Source: a virus. From it: 23,353 nucleotides of DNA. The DNA is taken from positions 1-23,353 of the IMG/VR virus record IMGVR_UViG_3300047445_000050; one strand, 5' to 3'. A model generated the notes under the pieces. It did not search any database. It was given only the letters and a program-made list of their open reading frames with translations, and was not told the DNA's origin. The stretch's first letter is position 1; each line of letters starts with the position of its first letter. Below are positions 14,951 through 22,516 of this stretch, piece by piece. The translations under genes were made by a program, and so were the position numbers.

Positions 14951-15859
14951 TTAGACGCCGGGGGTACCGAACACGCCGCGCCAATCGCTCCAGCCCATCG
15001 AATAACGCTCGTAGCAAGCCGCTTTCGCGTTCTTGGTGTCGAAGTCGTTGTCCTGATCGAACATGATCGCGTCGCGCTCGTACATCTTCAGGCCAGCCGG
15101 GGCATTGGTCCGGATGAACCACGCCGTTGCCGACGTGAAGTAGTGGTTCATCTTGATGCCCTTCGGGAACACGTTCGTCGCCTTCAACACGTTGATAGCG
15201 TTGTTGGACGAGTCATTCTGAAGGACCGACTTCAGAATACGGTTCGCTTCGTAGAAAAGCTGAACCGGAACGTGCAGGGACTGCGGCATCAGGGAGATGC
15301 GAAGGCCCTTGCTGTTCTGCGCCTGCATGACCTGGATCGTCAGGTCTTCGATCGCAGCTTCCGACAGATCGGCAGCAGTCGTAAGAACATTCGACTGGTT
15401 GCCGGCAGTGGTCGGATGCGCCGAGTTGATCATGCTCACGCCGTCGCCGCCCGTGAAGGACGAGGAAAACGCACGGTTGAACACGTTTGCGCCGACGTTC
15501 TCCTTGGTCTGACGCATCGAGAAAGCGAGCTGCTTCGCGCGCCGCTTCGAAACAACCTCATAAAGGTCGTCACGAAGTTCCTCGAAGGTCACGACGTAAC
15601 CCAGCGCATACGCAACGTGCGTATAGCGGGTGACGGCGCCCTGCGACTCGGTGTCGTAGTTGATCGAGGCGCCCTGCGGCTTGACGGGAGCCAGACCGAA
15701 GCCCGTGATTTCCACGTCCTCTTCGTAGGCCTTGTCCGAAGTCTCCTTGTCGAAGAGATCGACGTACTCTTCCGGGTGCTCCGAATAAGAACGGCCCCAC
15801 CATTCCTTGATGCCGGGCCAAAGTGCTTTGGGATGCGTGCCAGTGGTAATCGTAGCCAT
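14951..15859 (-). CDS. Major capsid protein
   Basis: A 302 aa coat protein with a very strong start (AGGAGG nine bases before ATG 15859). Visible landmarks of this capsid family are the N-terminal WWGRSYSEHPEEYVDLFDKE, YVVTFEELRDDLYEVVSKR (about 89-107), NRAFSSSFTGGDGVSMINSAHPT broken by turns (about 128-150), and the C-terminal MYERDAIMFDQDNDFDTKNA and ERYSMGWSDWRGVFG. The last block, FxxDNDFDTxNAKxxxxERYSxGWxDxRGVxG, is very typical of phage coat proteins of the HK97 fold. The gene follows the scaffold and an accessory head protein and is closed by an intrinsic terminator, as expected for the most abundant virion product. No protease gene or obvious prohead cleavage site is seen nearby, which fits P22-type assembly on a separate scaffold. 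Confidence 0.9.
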   Translation of the reverse strand: MATITTGTHPKALWPGIKEWWGRSYSEHPEEYVDLFDKETSDKAYEEDVEITGFGLAPVKPQGASINYDTESQGAVTRYTHVAYALGYVVTFEELRDDLYEVVSKRRAKQLAFSMRQTKENVGANVFNRAFSSSFTGGDGVSMINSAHPTTAGNQSNVLTTAADLSEAAIEDLTIQVMQAQNSKGLRISLMPQSLHVPVQLFYEANRILKSVLQNDSSNNAINVLKATNVFPKGIKMNHYFTSATAWFIRTNAPAGLKMYERDAIMFDQDNDFDTKNAKAACYERYSMGWSDWRGVFGTPGV

Positions 15860-15874
15860 GTGTTACGCCTCCTC

Positions 15875-16495
15875 TTAGACGCCGGCAATCAGGTTTGCGA
15901 AGCGCGAGTTATTGAGCTTCACAAGCCATTTTGCATTCATGTTGGTGTTCGCAGCAGTGCCGATAGCGTTATCAGCCTGTTGCAGCGGGCGGATGATTTT
16001 CACATCCAGGGTGTTGGTGGTGGCAACGGTCGAAGCCGCCATCTGCCAGCCCGAATAGCCGGTCACGGTCGAGCCGGCACCAGCAACCAGGTTGGCGTTC
16101 TTGCCAGCCCAAAGGTTCGGAGCGGTCGCCTGCGCAGAAGCGTCGTCCTGAAGCTCGAACAGGAGGTTCGGATCGTCCGCGATCGCAAGATACTGAGCCG
16201 TCGAGGCCGGGTGATACACAGGCAGATCACGGGTGACCGTGTTCATGTTGCCCATGTCGCCGCCGTTGATGATGCCGACCACAACGCCAAGGTACGGAGA
16301 GCCGACCGTGGCGAGCTTGACGGCGGGAATGCCGTTGGCATCGTTCGAGGACGAGATGATATCGACGGGGTCGCCGACAAAGAGCGCCGTCGCGTAGGCC
16401 GCCGGCACGAAGTAGGTATTGAAGGAGCCGTTGTATTTCTGGCCCCAAACAGTAGCGTAGGGGATGAGCCCACGCGCAACGTTTGCGTTTGCCAT
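15875..16495 (-). CDS. 206 aa probable accessory head (decoration/stabilising) protein
   Basis: ATG 16495 is preceded by AAGGATTTCCTT; the ribosome-binding AAGG can pair with the CCTT next to the ATG, a small hairpin that could temper translation. The protein is hydrophobic-beta in style: GLIPYATVWGQKYNGSFNTY, FVGDPVDIISSSNDANGIPA, GSPYLGVVVGIINGGD, LPVYHPASTAQYLAIADDPN, LLFELQDD, and a C-terminal WLVKLNNSRFANLIAG. This layout, a short beta protein coded just upstream of the capsid gene and ending 15 bases before it, is common for head accessory proteins in podoviruses. No named family is certain. Its stop lies just before the capsid ribosome-binding site, so the two are likely made together. 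Confidence 0.65.
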   Translation of the reverse strand: MANANVARGLIPYATVWGQKYNGSFNTYFVPAAYATALFVGDPVDIISSSNDANGIPAVKLATVGSPYLGVVVGIINGGDMGNMNTVTRDLPVYHPASTAQYLAIADDPNLLFELQDDASAQATAPNLWAGKNANLVAGAGSTVTGYSGWQMAASTVATTNTLDVKIIRPLQQADNAIGTAANTNMNAKWLVKLNNSRFANLIAGV

Positions 16496-16574
16496 AAGGA
16501 AATCCTTAAAAGGCGTGAGAAAGCATCGCGCTCAGCCATTGGCTGGCACGGGTGAAACGAAAGAGGCTGTTGAG

Positions 16575-17030
16575 TTAGCCTTTGGACGAGATCTTGATGC
16601 CCTGCTTGGGCACGTACTGACCTTCGCCTTCGGGGCCGTCAGCAACACCACGGCGCATCGAGTCTTCCTTGGCGTCGATGATCCGCTGTTCCTGGGCCAT
16701 ATCTTGGTTGTACCATTCCTCGGGGATTTCCATCAGATAGGCCGTCAGTGCACCGCCACCCTCGGCAGTACCGACCACCCGGCTCACTGGCTTGGCATCC
16801 CGGTCCTTGACGTGCTCGTAACCTGCCTCAAGAGCACGGCCAACGCGGCCTGGGATGTCATTGAACCAATGACGGTGGAAACCTTCCCTTTGGGGATAAT
16901 CGAGCTTGAGGCTCATTGAGCCAAAGGGCTTGCGTGCTGGACGCTGCGGGAGATCCGTAGCCGGAGCTGCCGGAGCGTTCATGTCATTCCTCGGACGGCC
17001 GGGACCGCGACGTTCTGTGACTTCGTTCAT
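16575..17030 (-). CDS. 151 aa protein with an AT-hook-like N-terminus
   Basis: ATG 17030 follows GAGG by five bases and lies five bases past the scaffold stop; an in-frame GTG at 17045 would overlap the scaffold gene. The N-terminus MNEVTERRGPGRPRND contains GPGRPR, which matches the Arg-Gly-Arg-Pro core of AT-hooks that bind the minor groove of DNA. A Pro/Ala linker follows, then a folded part: SLKLDYPQREGFHRHWFNDI, GRVGRALEAGYEHVKDRDA, SRVVGTAEGGGALTAYLMEI and EEWYNQDMAQEQRIIDAKED. I have seen this kind of protein beside scaffold and capsid genes of other phages, always hypothetical. A link between genome DNA and the growing head is conceivable. A 79-base spacer to the next gene holds only a weak 5 bp hairpin and that gene's ribosome-binding site. 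Confidence 0.65.
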   Translation of the reverse strand: MNEVTERRGPGRPRNDMNAPAAPATDLPQRPARKPFGSMSLKLDYPQREGFHRHWFNDIPGRVGRALEAGYEHVKDRDAKPVSRVVGTAEGGGALTAYLMEIPEEWYNQDMAQEQRIIDAKEDSMRRGVADGPEGEGQYVPKQGIKISSKG

Positions 17031-17035
17031 CTGCC

Positions 17036-17866
17036 TCAATCCCACTCGTAATCTTTGACGTATTTCTCTTTGGTGTAGCCCGGAATGTTCTTGACGAATT
17101 TGTCGCAGGCTTTCTTGGCCTCTGCGGGCAAATCGTCATAGGTCCGGCCCGCCGGTTTCTTCGGGCTTGCAACCCCGCCAGGAGCCGCTACAGCAGCCGC
17201 GCCATCGCGCTTGGGGTTGACACCGAACTTCTCCGGGAAGCGATCCACGGTGCGCTGCTTGGTCTCTGAAAGCAGTTCTGAGCGGCTTTTGCCGGGGAAT
17301 TGCTTTTCGAGGTCGCCATATACTTCCGTGGCGTACCCACGGAGAGCCATCGACTTGTTGAACCAGTCGTTCTGATCAATCCAAGACTGGATCTCGGGAT
17401 CGACAGTGGGCTTGTCGGGCTCGCCAACTGGCTTTGGCTCTCGCTTGGGAGCGGGTTCGCCGCCCTGAAGCTCGGAGATTTCAGCCCTGATCTGGCGGGC
17501 CTGCGTTACGTCTGCGGTCTCGATCGCGGCATCAAGCCTGCGCTCAAGATCGCGGAGCGCCTTCTTGTGCTCGCGCTCGGCCGACTTGCGGACCAGATCC
17601 TCGACACCAGCGGCGGCTTCCTTGGTCTCGCGCAGTTCCTTTTCGAATCGGCTGACCGTATCGTGCAGCTTCTTGTTATCGCGCTGCAAAATGGGAAGGA
17701 TCGTCTCGCCGCGCTGAAGGAATTCCTCAGCGGAGCGGTGCTTGTCGGGATCGCCCTTGAATTCTTCTTTCGAAACCCAGCCAAGGCGGCGGGCTTTCGC
17801 CTCGGCCTCGTTGGCTTCCGGCAATGCGCCGTCAGTCCCAGCTTCCGCCAGGTTAGCTTCTGTCAT
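17036..17866 (-). CDS. Scaffolding protein
   Basis: The start is ATG 17866, eight bases after AGGAAA; the open frame extends 86 codons further up, but that part runs antiparallel in composition through the co-chaperonin gene and is not protein-like. The 276 aa product is highly charged. Residues about 26-48 (ARRLGWVSKEEFKGDP...) match the opening of phage scaffold proteins, followed by AEEFLQRGETILPIL, a long coiled coil (about 60-140), a Pro/Lys-rich linker, and a C-terminal part with DNDWFNK-like QNDWFNKSMALRGYATEVY, an Ala/Gly/Pro stretch and a basic-aromatic end (KNIPGYTKEKYVKDYEWD). Scaffolds use such an end to bind coat protein. Its position between portal and coat agrees. Confidence 0.85.
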   Translation of the reverse strand: MTEANLAEAGTDGALPEANEAEAKARRLGWVSKEEFKGDPDKHRSAEEFLQRGETILPILQRDNKKLHDTVSRFEKELRETKEAAAGVEDLVRKSAEREHKKALRDLERRLDAAIETADVTQARQIRAEISELQGGEPAPKREPKPVGEPDKPTVDPEIQSWIDQNDWFNKSMALRGYATEVYGDLEKQFPGKSRSELLSETKQRTVDRFPEKFGVNPKRDGAAAVAAPGGVASPKKPAGRTYDDLPAEAKKACDKFVKNIPGYTKEKYVKDYEWD

Positions 17867-17879
17867 GACTGTTTCCTGG

Positions 17880-18272
17880 TTAGACTTTCCTGATGCCACC
17901 GATGGCCTTATCATCAACCAGACGATACTTCGCGCCATCGTCGCCGACGATTTCCTTGCCGGCATACTTTTCGAAATGGACCCGATCACCAGCCTTCGGC
18001 TTGTAACCACCAAACGGACGGGTTCGGTCTGAATTCCACGCGAAAGCGTCGTCGCCGATTTCAACAATGACGCCGGACGAGGCCGAGAGCTGCATACGCT
18101 CCACAACGTCGTCAGGAAGGGCAATGTTGCCCTGCGATTTGGTCATTGCGATATCTGGAAGGATCAGGACGCGATCACCAACGGGGGTGCAGCCTGATTT
18201 GTTTTCGCCGGTCCACGGAGCGGCAATGTACTCAACGCGACTAACCGACAGAACCTTGGGGTTCAGCGCCAT
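17880..18272 (-). CDS. GroES-like (Cpn10) co-chaperonin
   Basis: A 130 aa protein from ATG 18272, which follows GAGGAAAG; a TTG four codons earlier would destroy that spacing. The Cpn10 pattern runs from about residue 30 to 127: VGDRVLILPD (31-40), the mobile-loop region MTKSQGNIALPDD (43-55) with IAL in place of the GroEL-binding IVL of GroES, SSGVIVEIGDD (65-75), KAGDRVHFEKYAGKEI (93-108) and YRLVDDKAIGGI (116-127). It is longer than bacterial GroES (about 97 aa) through a 30-residue N-terminal extension and a longer roof region (AFAWNSDRTRPFGGYKP). Phage co-chaperonins such as T4 gp31 replace GroES to fold the coat protein. The gene sits between portal and scaffold, a strong hint of the same job. 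It overlaps the 86 aa gene by 32 bases. Confidence 0.85.
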   Translation of the reverse strand: MALNPKVLSVSRVEYIAAPWTGENKSGCTPVGDRVLILPDIAMTKSQGNIALPDDVVERMQLSASSGVIVEIGDDAFAWNSDRTRPFGGYKPKAGDRVHFEKYAGKEIVGDDGAKYRLVDDKAIGGIRKV

Positions 18273-18501
18273 CACTTTCCTCAATTTTATAGAATGACTC
18301 GATTGCTTCGAATTGAAGCTCTGCTATCTCGCCAAGCTCAATGACTTGGCCGCGAACTGCCGGCGGTACTTCCGCGCCGTCAACCCACATTTCTGAAACG
18401 CGATTGATCAGGAACTCGCGCTTGTCCTTCAGGAACGCTAGAAAGACCTTACTGACCGGATCGTGCTTCCAAAGATTGAACTGCTCTTTGGTCACGCTCA
18501 C
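18241..18501 (-). CDS. 86 aa protein between portal and co-chaperonin
   Basis: Starts at GTG 18501, which overlaps the portal stop as GTGA, and overlaps the co-chaperonin gene by 32 bases at its end. The sequence is helical and charged: TKEQFNLWKHDPVSKVFLAF, LKDKREFLINRVSEMWVDGA, then GQVIELGEIAELQFEAIESF. The DPVSKVFLAFL stretch and overall layout recall small proteins encoded just after the portal gene in other podoviruses, with no proven function. It probably acts in head assembly. Confidence 0.7.
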   Translation of the reverse strand: MSVTKEQFNLWKHDPVSKVFLAFLKDKREFLINRVSEMWVDGAEVPPAVRGQVIELGEIAELQFEAIESFYKIEESDGAEPQGSVG

Positions 18502-20732
18502 GGCGCTGGCGATCCATGATCCGCGGCGAACTTGCTATCCGGGTCCATCCTCAGATTCCCGTCAGGATCGCCCGCAATGCCGCCGTTCATCTGGTCTGTA
18601 TCCGAGATATCAGGCTGAATATTATTGGGCTGGCCCGGCACAATCGGGTGCGCCAGCATGGGGGACTTCGGCGGCGTTCCTGCCGGCTTGCTCGAACCGT
18701 CCGCGCCCTTGGTCGGCGCCATCGCAGCGTCAACCTCGATCTCATGAGCCTTCAGCACCTTGTCGAGCCATGACAGATGCTGGGCACCAACCGCCGCATC
18801 AGCATCGGCCAGCGACTTGATCGCGCTCGCATAGGCCGCAACAGCCTGGGCGTCCTTGAGTTTTGACGAAGACTGCGCCTCATGCCCCTTGATTTCCAAC
18901 TCCATGCCCTTGGAAGCAAGCTCGGGGTTGGGCGGAATCTGCGTAACCAGCAACTCTTCCGGATTATCGATCTCGGCAGCGTCAAACGCGCGCTCAAGGA
19001 TCTTCAACGGCTGCACAAACGGGGTTTGCAGGAAGCCGAGCAGGAACTGAGTCCTCGCCATCTTCTGCATATCCGACACCATCGACGGGTCGGAATAGGG
19101 CTGGACGCCAGAGCCGGTCTGATAATCCTGCTTCAGGACCGATTGCCACTCGCCGCCGGCCTCGAACTGCATTTCCTGCTGACCGTAAACACGGTTCAGC
19201 CGGTAAAGCTTGTTCAGTTCGCTCTTGAGCGCACGGTGAACCCGCTTGTAGATCGCCGTGAAGACCTTCAGGCCCTGCTCGATGAGAGCAAGCGTGGTCG
19301 TCGCCGGCACGTTGGACGCCTTCTGGTCGCCCGTTAGAACGTCCTTGACGGCTGCGATCTCCTTGCCAGCCTCAACCAGGAAGCCCAGCAGCTCGAACAA
19401 GACCGGAGACGGCCCCTTGAAGTCCATCGGCACAAGGTTTTCACGCAGCGTGCCGCCGGAGACGTTGACCGTCTTGTATTCGCCCATCTGGAAGCGAATA
19501 GCGCCTGCGTTCATCGACAATCCCTTGCCAATGAAGCCCCCGCCAGCGTTCTGGAGCGTCGCCGCGTCCAGCATCTGGTTCAGGACGGTGTTGATGCCTT
19601 CGTTGATTGGCCTAAGGAGCTGGCCGAAACCCACGGAGTAGATTCCACCGTCAGGATTGGGGATGAAATCGTACTTGGTGTAATAGTGAACCGGGTCAAT
19701 CTTGGCGATCTTGTGGGTTCGACTATTGAAATGGATTCCATCCGCATCGTATCGGGCCACGATACGCGCCACTGTCTGGCTGGATTTGTGGACGGTAACA
19801 ATATAGGGCTCCGGATAGCCATCCTCGTCCAAATCCCAATAGCGGTGCTGCTCTAGAAACTCGTGCGGCTTATCCCGGTCGCCCTGCGCACCCTCAGCCT
19901 CGCCATACGGCGTCTTGGGCGCCTTGAACGTCCCGGCCCGCTGCATCTCCTCGATCTCACGAGGATAATACTCGATTTCTTCCGTCCCGCGCGCTGCAAC
20001 TTCCAGTGATTTCGCGTTGTAGTTCACCACGAACTTCATCGGCGAGACCATCGCCGACACGTTGCGCCCCTTTGCAGGATCGAAATAGCTCTTGCGGAAC
20101 ACACAGCCGACAATCGGCAGCAAGTGCAGAAGCTGATCGGTCTCAGGCTCCCATTCCGGCTGCTCATCCAAGAGCTGCCAAGACATATGGTCGCCGATCT
20201 GATCGGCCTTGATGCGCTTGGCACCCGGAGGCACCTGCCATACCGGCTGCGGGCCCTGTGGGCCGTTCTGCATCACCGGAGTGCCATCAGGGCCAATCTG
20301 CGGCGTGCCCTTGTCCTGGCCCACCACAACGCCCTTGACGATCTGTCTGCCGTTGACGATGGCAGGATAAGCGCGGGCCGCAAACTGCGTCGCGGCCGTC
20401 GTCACCAAGGGATAGATGATGTTCGCCGCCTTGGGCCATGGGAAGGATTTCTCCTTCGCGACCTGCATGGCGAGGTCCATGGCTTCCTGGGTCTTGGTCT
20501 TCCAGTCTGCCCGGCTGGTGTCGTCGATCTTGTATTCCTCGACAACCCGCGCGCCAATCGTGGTCAGCAGGGTATCATCAAGGTCGTCCGCGATATTTAC
20601 CGCGTCAATCCACTTCTTGAGCTTGCCAATGTGCTCCTGATCCGGTCCGGACGCCTGAGTCTGGGCAATGCCTTCCGGGTTCTGCGCAGACATTCCGGTC
20701 GGCATTACGGGAGCGGCGGCAAGGTCGTTCAT
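18498..20732 (-). CDS. Portal protein (long podovirus type)
   Basis: ATG 20732 overlaps the stop of the 63 aa gene as TGATG; the TTG one codon earlier is ignored. The 744 aa length matches P22-like portals (725 aa). After a Pro/Gly N-terminus, residues about 85-125 contain KEKSFPWPKAANIIYPLVTT and the Ala-rich AATQFAARAYPAIVNG, typical of large portals of the P22 / SU10-like kind. Next come LHLLPIVGCVFRKSYFDP, MKFVVNYNAKSLEVAARGTE, the wing and stem segments (GLSMNAGAIRFQMGEYKTVN, FELLGFLVEAGKEIAAVKDV, LTGDQKASNVPATTTLALIE), then a helical barrel-like part (AIYKRVHRALKSELNKLYRL). The last 100 residues are a helix (DAQAVAAYASAIKSLADA) and a Pro/Asp-rich tail. The dodecameric portal forms the DNA gate and binds terminase, whose gene is close upstream. 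Confidence 0.9.
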   Translation of the reverse strand: MNDLAAAPVMPTGMSAQNPEGIAQTQASGPDQEHIGKLKKWIDAVNIADDLDDTLLTTIGARVVEEYKIDDTSRADWKTKTQEAMDLAMQVAKEKSFPWPKAANIIYPLVTTAATQFAARAYPAIVNGRQIVKGVVVGQDKGTPQIGPDGTPVMQNGPQGPQPVWQVPPGAKRIKADQIGDHMSWQLLDEQPEWEPETDQLLHLLPIVGCVFRKSYFDPAKGRNVSAMVSPMKFVVNYNAKSLEVAARGTEEIEYYPREIEEMQRAGTFKAPKTPYGEAEGAQGDRDKPHEFLEQHRYWDLDEDGYPEPYIVTVHKSSQTVARIVARYDADGIHFNSRTHKIAKIDPVHYYTKYDFIPNPDGGIYSVGFGQLLRPINEGINTVLNQMLDAATLQNAGGGFIGKGLSMNAGAIRFQMGEYKTVNVSGGTLRENLVPMDFKGPSPVLFELLGFLVEAGKEIAAVKDVLTGDQKASNVPATTTLALIEQGLKVFTAIYKRVHRALKSELNKLYRLNRVYGQQEMQFEAGGEWQSVLKQDYQTGSGVQPYSDPSMVSDMQKMARTQFLLGFLQTPFVQPLKILERAFDAAEIDNPEELLVTQIPPNPELASKGMELEIKGHEAQSSSKLKDAQAVAAYASAIKSLADADAAVGAQHLSWLDKVLKAHEIEVDAAMAPTKGADGSSKPAGTPPKSPMLAHPIVPGQPNNIQPDISDTDQMNGGIAGDPDGNLRMDPDSKFAADHGSPAP

Positions 20733-20755
20733 CAATATCCCGTTACGCTCGACCG
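20732..20755 (-). repeat. Imperfect direct repeat, copy 2 (3' end of the 63 aa gene)
   Basis: Encodes the final RSSVTGY and stop of the 63 aa protein and includes the TGATGA that starts the portal gene. Over 28 aligned bases it matches the terminase 3' end at 22 positions by my hand count. Confidence 0.75.
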
Positions 20756-20923
20756 CGCGGCAACATAGCCATTGTCTTCAAATTCCTTCTGCCGCAGCTT
20801 GCGGGCGTATACGATATAACGATCGATCAGCTTGTCGTCGCGGCGCCCCTCTTTGAGGCTCCTCTCGACCTGAGATTCGATGACTTCCATCTCTTCGCGC
20901 AACGTGCTGGCATCGAATTTCAT
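20732..20923 (-). CDS. 63 aa protein between terminase and portal
   Basis: ATG 20923 overlaps the terminase stop as TGATG, and its stop overlaps the portal start in the same way. The first 50 residues are a charged helix (FDASTLREEMEVIESQVERS, then KEGRRDDKLIDRYIVYARKL), probably coiled or helical hairpin. It ends in ARSSVTGY, nearly identical to the SRSSITGY end of the large terminase. Small helical proteins between terminase and portal are common in phages and are usually unassigned; one possibility is a role in docking the terminase to the portal. Confidence 0.75.
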   Translation of the reverse strand: MKFDASTLREEMEVIESQVERSLKEGRRDDKLIDRYIVYARKLRQKEFEDNGYVAARSSVTGY

Positions 20924-20946
20924 CAGTAGCCCGTAATGCTGGAGCG
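20923..20946 (-). repeat. Imperfect direct repeat, copy 1 (3' end of the large terminase gene)
   Basis: Encodes the final RSSITGY and stop of the large terminase; the following bases give TGATGA, the start of the 63 aa gene. The partner copy begins 191 bases downstream on the minus strand. Confidence 0.75.
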
Positions 20947-22239
20947 GCTTTCGTTCGCAAAATCGCTATCGAACAGCCCGTCAATCGTCATCGCCTTGTC
21001 CGAGCCCTCGTAACAAACCGCCATCAGGCCAAATGCATCGCTGGCGTGGCTCGACCAATCATGATCCGGCCCCAAACCAACGTTGCGCGCCTCGTCCTTG
21101 CGCTCATGATAGAAGCCCAAGGCATCCCTGCCCGATTCCGTCTTGGCCTCATCGAACACGCAGCGCGGCAAAATGCGCCTGACAGCCTCAACCCGCATCA
21201 TCGCGGCGCCCGCTCCCTGGTTGGGAACAGTCATCACGCTGAATTCTGCGTCGCTCAGATGGTCGGCGTAGCGCTTGCCGGTGATATCGTTCGTCTTGAT
21301 GCCGTCATGGGGAAGATAGCAGATCGCCTGCCCGTACCCGCGCCGCCTCAGCTCGTTGACGTAATAGGACAAGACCTGCCCCACGCCCTCAATATAGTCC
21401 ACCACGCAAATCTCGCGGTCGATCCACTGCACCAGCCAGATTGCCATGGCGTCGGCCTTGGCGCCCGCGCCACCAAGATCCCAGAACGCCCGGATTGGCA
21501 TCATAGGATCAACAGGAAGGCGCGTGATGCGTTTTTCCAGCCGAGCCTTGGTTAGCAGCGTCGCGAAGTAAGCCCCCTCAAAGGCCTTCGCATACTCGCC
21601 TTCCCAGATGTGGCCGTAACGCTCTGGATACCGCTCCAGATCAAGCTTGCGCTCGTCTTCCAGCACAGACGGGAACCAAGGGTTATCCCGCCAGTTGGCC
21701 TCTACGACAACCGCGCCTTCCGGCGGAGAACCGCGCAGGAACTCGTCAATGGCGTCAACCTTGCGCCTGGGATTCCAAGACGCCCAGATTTCAGAACCTT
21801 CGGCGCGAATAGTAGGCCGCAGCATTGAGAGACTGCGAGCACTAAGCGTCTGCGCCTCTTCGATCCAAGCACGGTTGAAGCCCTCAAGAGACTTGATTGA
21901 TTCCGCCGTATGATCCTGCATGCCCTGAAACAGGATCACGCCACCACCACGCGATTTGATCTGATCAGTCTGGACCTCGAAGTGAGACCCAAGCCCTAAT
22001 GCCTGGATCTTATCCTCAATCAGACGCTTGGCCGAGTCCTTCAGACTCTTTTGATGCTCTCGAATACATACCGAGCGAAGGCCAGGGCAACGATAATGAT
22101 CATCGACCATCAACTCCGCGAAGAAGTGCGACTTGCCAGAGCCTCGACCACCATGCGCGCCCTTGTATCGGGCTGGCTGCAAGAGCGGGACAAAGACCTC
22201 AGCCGTTTGAATGTCAATTGGCACGCGATGCGCTGACAA
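20923..22239 (-). CDS. terL: Terminase large subunit
   Basis: The ATPase-nuclease motor that cuts and pumps DNA through the portal. From TTG 22239 it has 438 aa; a GTG at 22224 (433 aa) is an equal alternative, and neither has a good ribosome-binding site, so it likely depends on coupling with the gene before (overlap 26 or 11 bases). Visible motifs: Walker A GGRGSGKS (30-37), a FNRAWIEEAQ Walker B with catalytic Glu (121-130), ASWNPRRK coupling motif (153-160), and a C-terminal RNase H-like nuclease with acidic sites in FWDLGG (D254), VVDYIEG (D281, E284) and SSHASDAF (D401), plus YLPHDG (309-313). This set fits the PBSX-type large terminase family (Terminase_3). The C-terminus ends in RSSITGY, shared with the next gene. 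Confidence 0.93.
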   Translation of the reverse strand: MSAHRVPIDIQTAEVFVPLLQPARYKGAHGGRGSGKSHFFAELMVDDHYRCPGLRSVCIREHQKSLKDSAKRLIEDKIQALGLGSHFEVQTDQIKSRGGGVILFQGMQDHTAESIKSLEGFNRAWIEEAQTLSARSLSMLRPTIRAEGSEIWASWNPRRKVDAIDEFLRGSPPEGAVVVEANWRDNPWFPSVLEDERKLDLERYPERYGHIWEGEYAKAFEGAYFATLLTKARLEKRITRLPVDPMMPIRAFWDLGGAGAKADAMAIWLVQWIDREICVVDYIEGVGQVLSYYVNELRRRGYGQAICYLPHDGIKTNDITGKRYADHLSDAEFSVMTVPNQGAGAAMMRVEAVRRILPRCVFDEAKTESGRDALGFYHERKDEARNVGLGPDHDWSSHASDAFGLMAVCYEGSDKAMTIDGLFDSDFANESRSSITGY

Positions 22240-22483
22240 CTGTGCGCTGAATGGTTTCTAGCTGGATGGCCCCGCCGTCCTCGCCAGTGACCTGCATCGG
22301 CAGCACTTTTCCGAGCAGCGCCATGAACGGGCCGGGGTTCTCAATCGCCTGAGTGTGTAGATACGTTGCGATATCACCGCCGCCCGCCCTCGAAGCAGCC
22401 TCAAGGATCTGCTCCTTGAGATTTCCGGTCAGCTTGTTCGGTGTGCCCTTCTGCCTTCCGCCGGTTTTCCTGCCCAGCGCCAT
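22214..22483 (-). CDS. Probable terminase small subunit
   Basis: An 89 aa protein from ATG 22483 with GAGGA nine bases upstream. The basic N-terminus GRKTGGRQKGTPNKLTGNLK is a motif of small phage proteins found just before large terminases (the GGRQKGTPNK element, also in DUF5681-like proteins). A helix (KEQILEAASRAGG), a TYLHTQAIENPGPFMALLGK helix and a MQVTGEDGGAIQLE tail follow. It directly precedes and overlaps the large terminase, so the DNA-recognition subunit is the best reading. It is shorter than P22 gp3 (162 aa), and no full helix-turn-helix can be pointed out, so it could be a separate small protein. Confidence 0.65.
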   Translation of the reverse strand: MALGRKTGGRQKGTPNKLTGNLKEQILEAASRAGGGDIATYLHTQAIENPGPFMALLGKVLPMQVTGEDGGAIQLETIQRTVVSASRAN

Positions 22484-22516
22484 AGTCTAATTCCTCTAGT
22501 TTGGACCGAAACGGCC

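Noticed and set aside
15143-16555. A 470-codon plus-strand open frame
   Set aside because: It is antisense to the capsid and accessory head genes, is extremely rich in Arg, Val and His, and shows no domain pattern. The minus-strand genes there have strong ribosome-binding sites and a recognised coat family.
16496-16574. Possible terminator between the 206 and 151 aa genes
   Set aside because: Only a 5 bp CAGCC-AAT-GGCTG hairpin is present and no T-tract follows, so it is unlikely to end transcription.
17867-18124. N-terminal extension of the scaffold gene
   Set aside because: The 86 extra codons lie in another frame of the co-chaperonin gene and read as basic, Ser-rich sequence; the ATG at 17866 has a good AGGAAA site.
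20124-20768. A 214-codon plus-strand frame opposite the portal start
   Set aside because: Antisense shadow of the portal gene with Arg/Leu/His-rich, non-protein-like sequence; the same holds for the plus-strand frames at 8513-9115, 10316-10888, 19258-19641 and 21046-21555.
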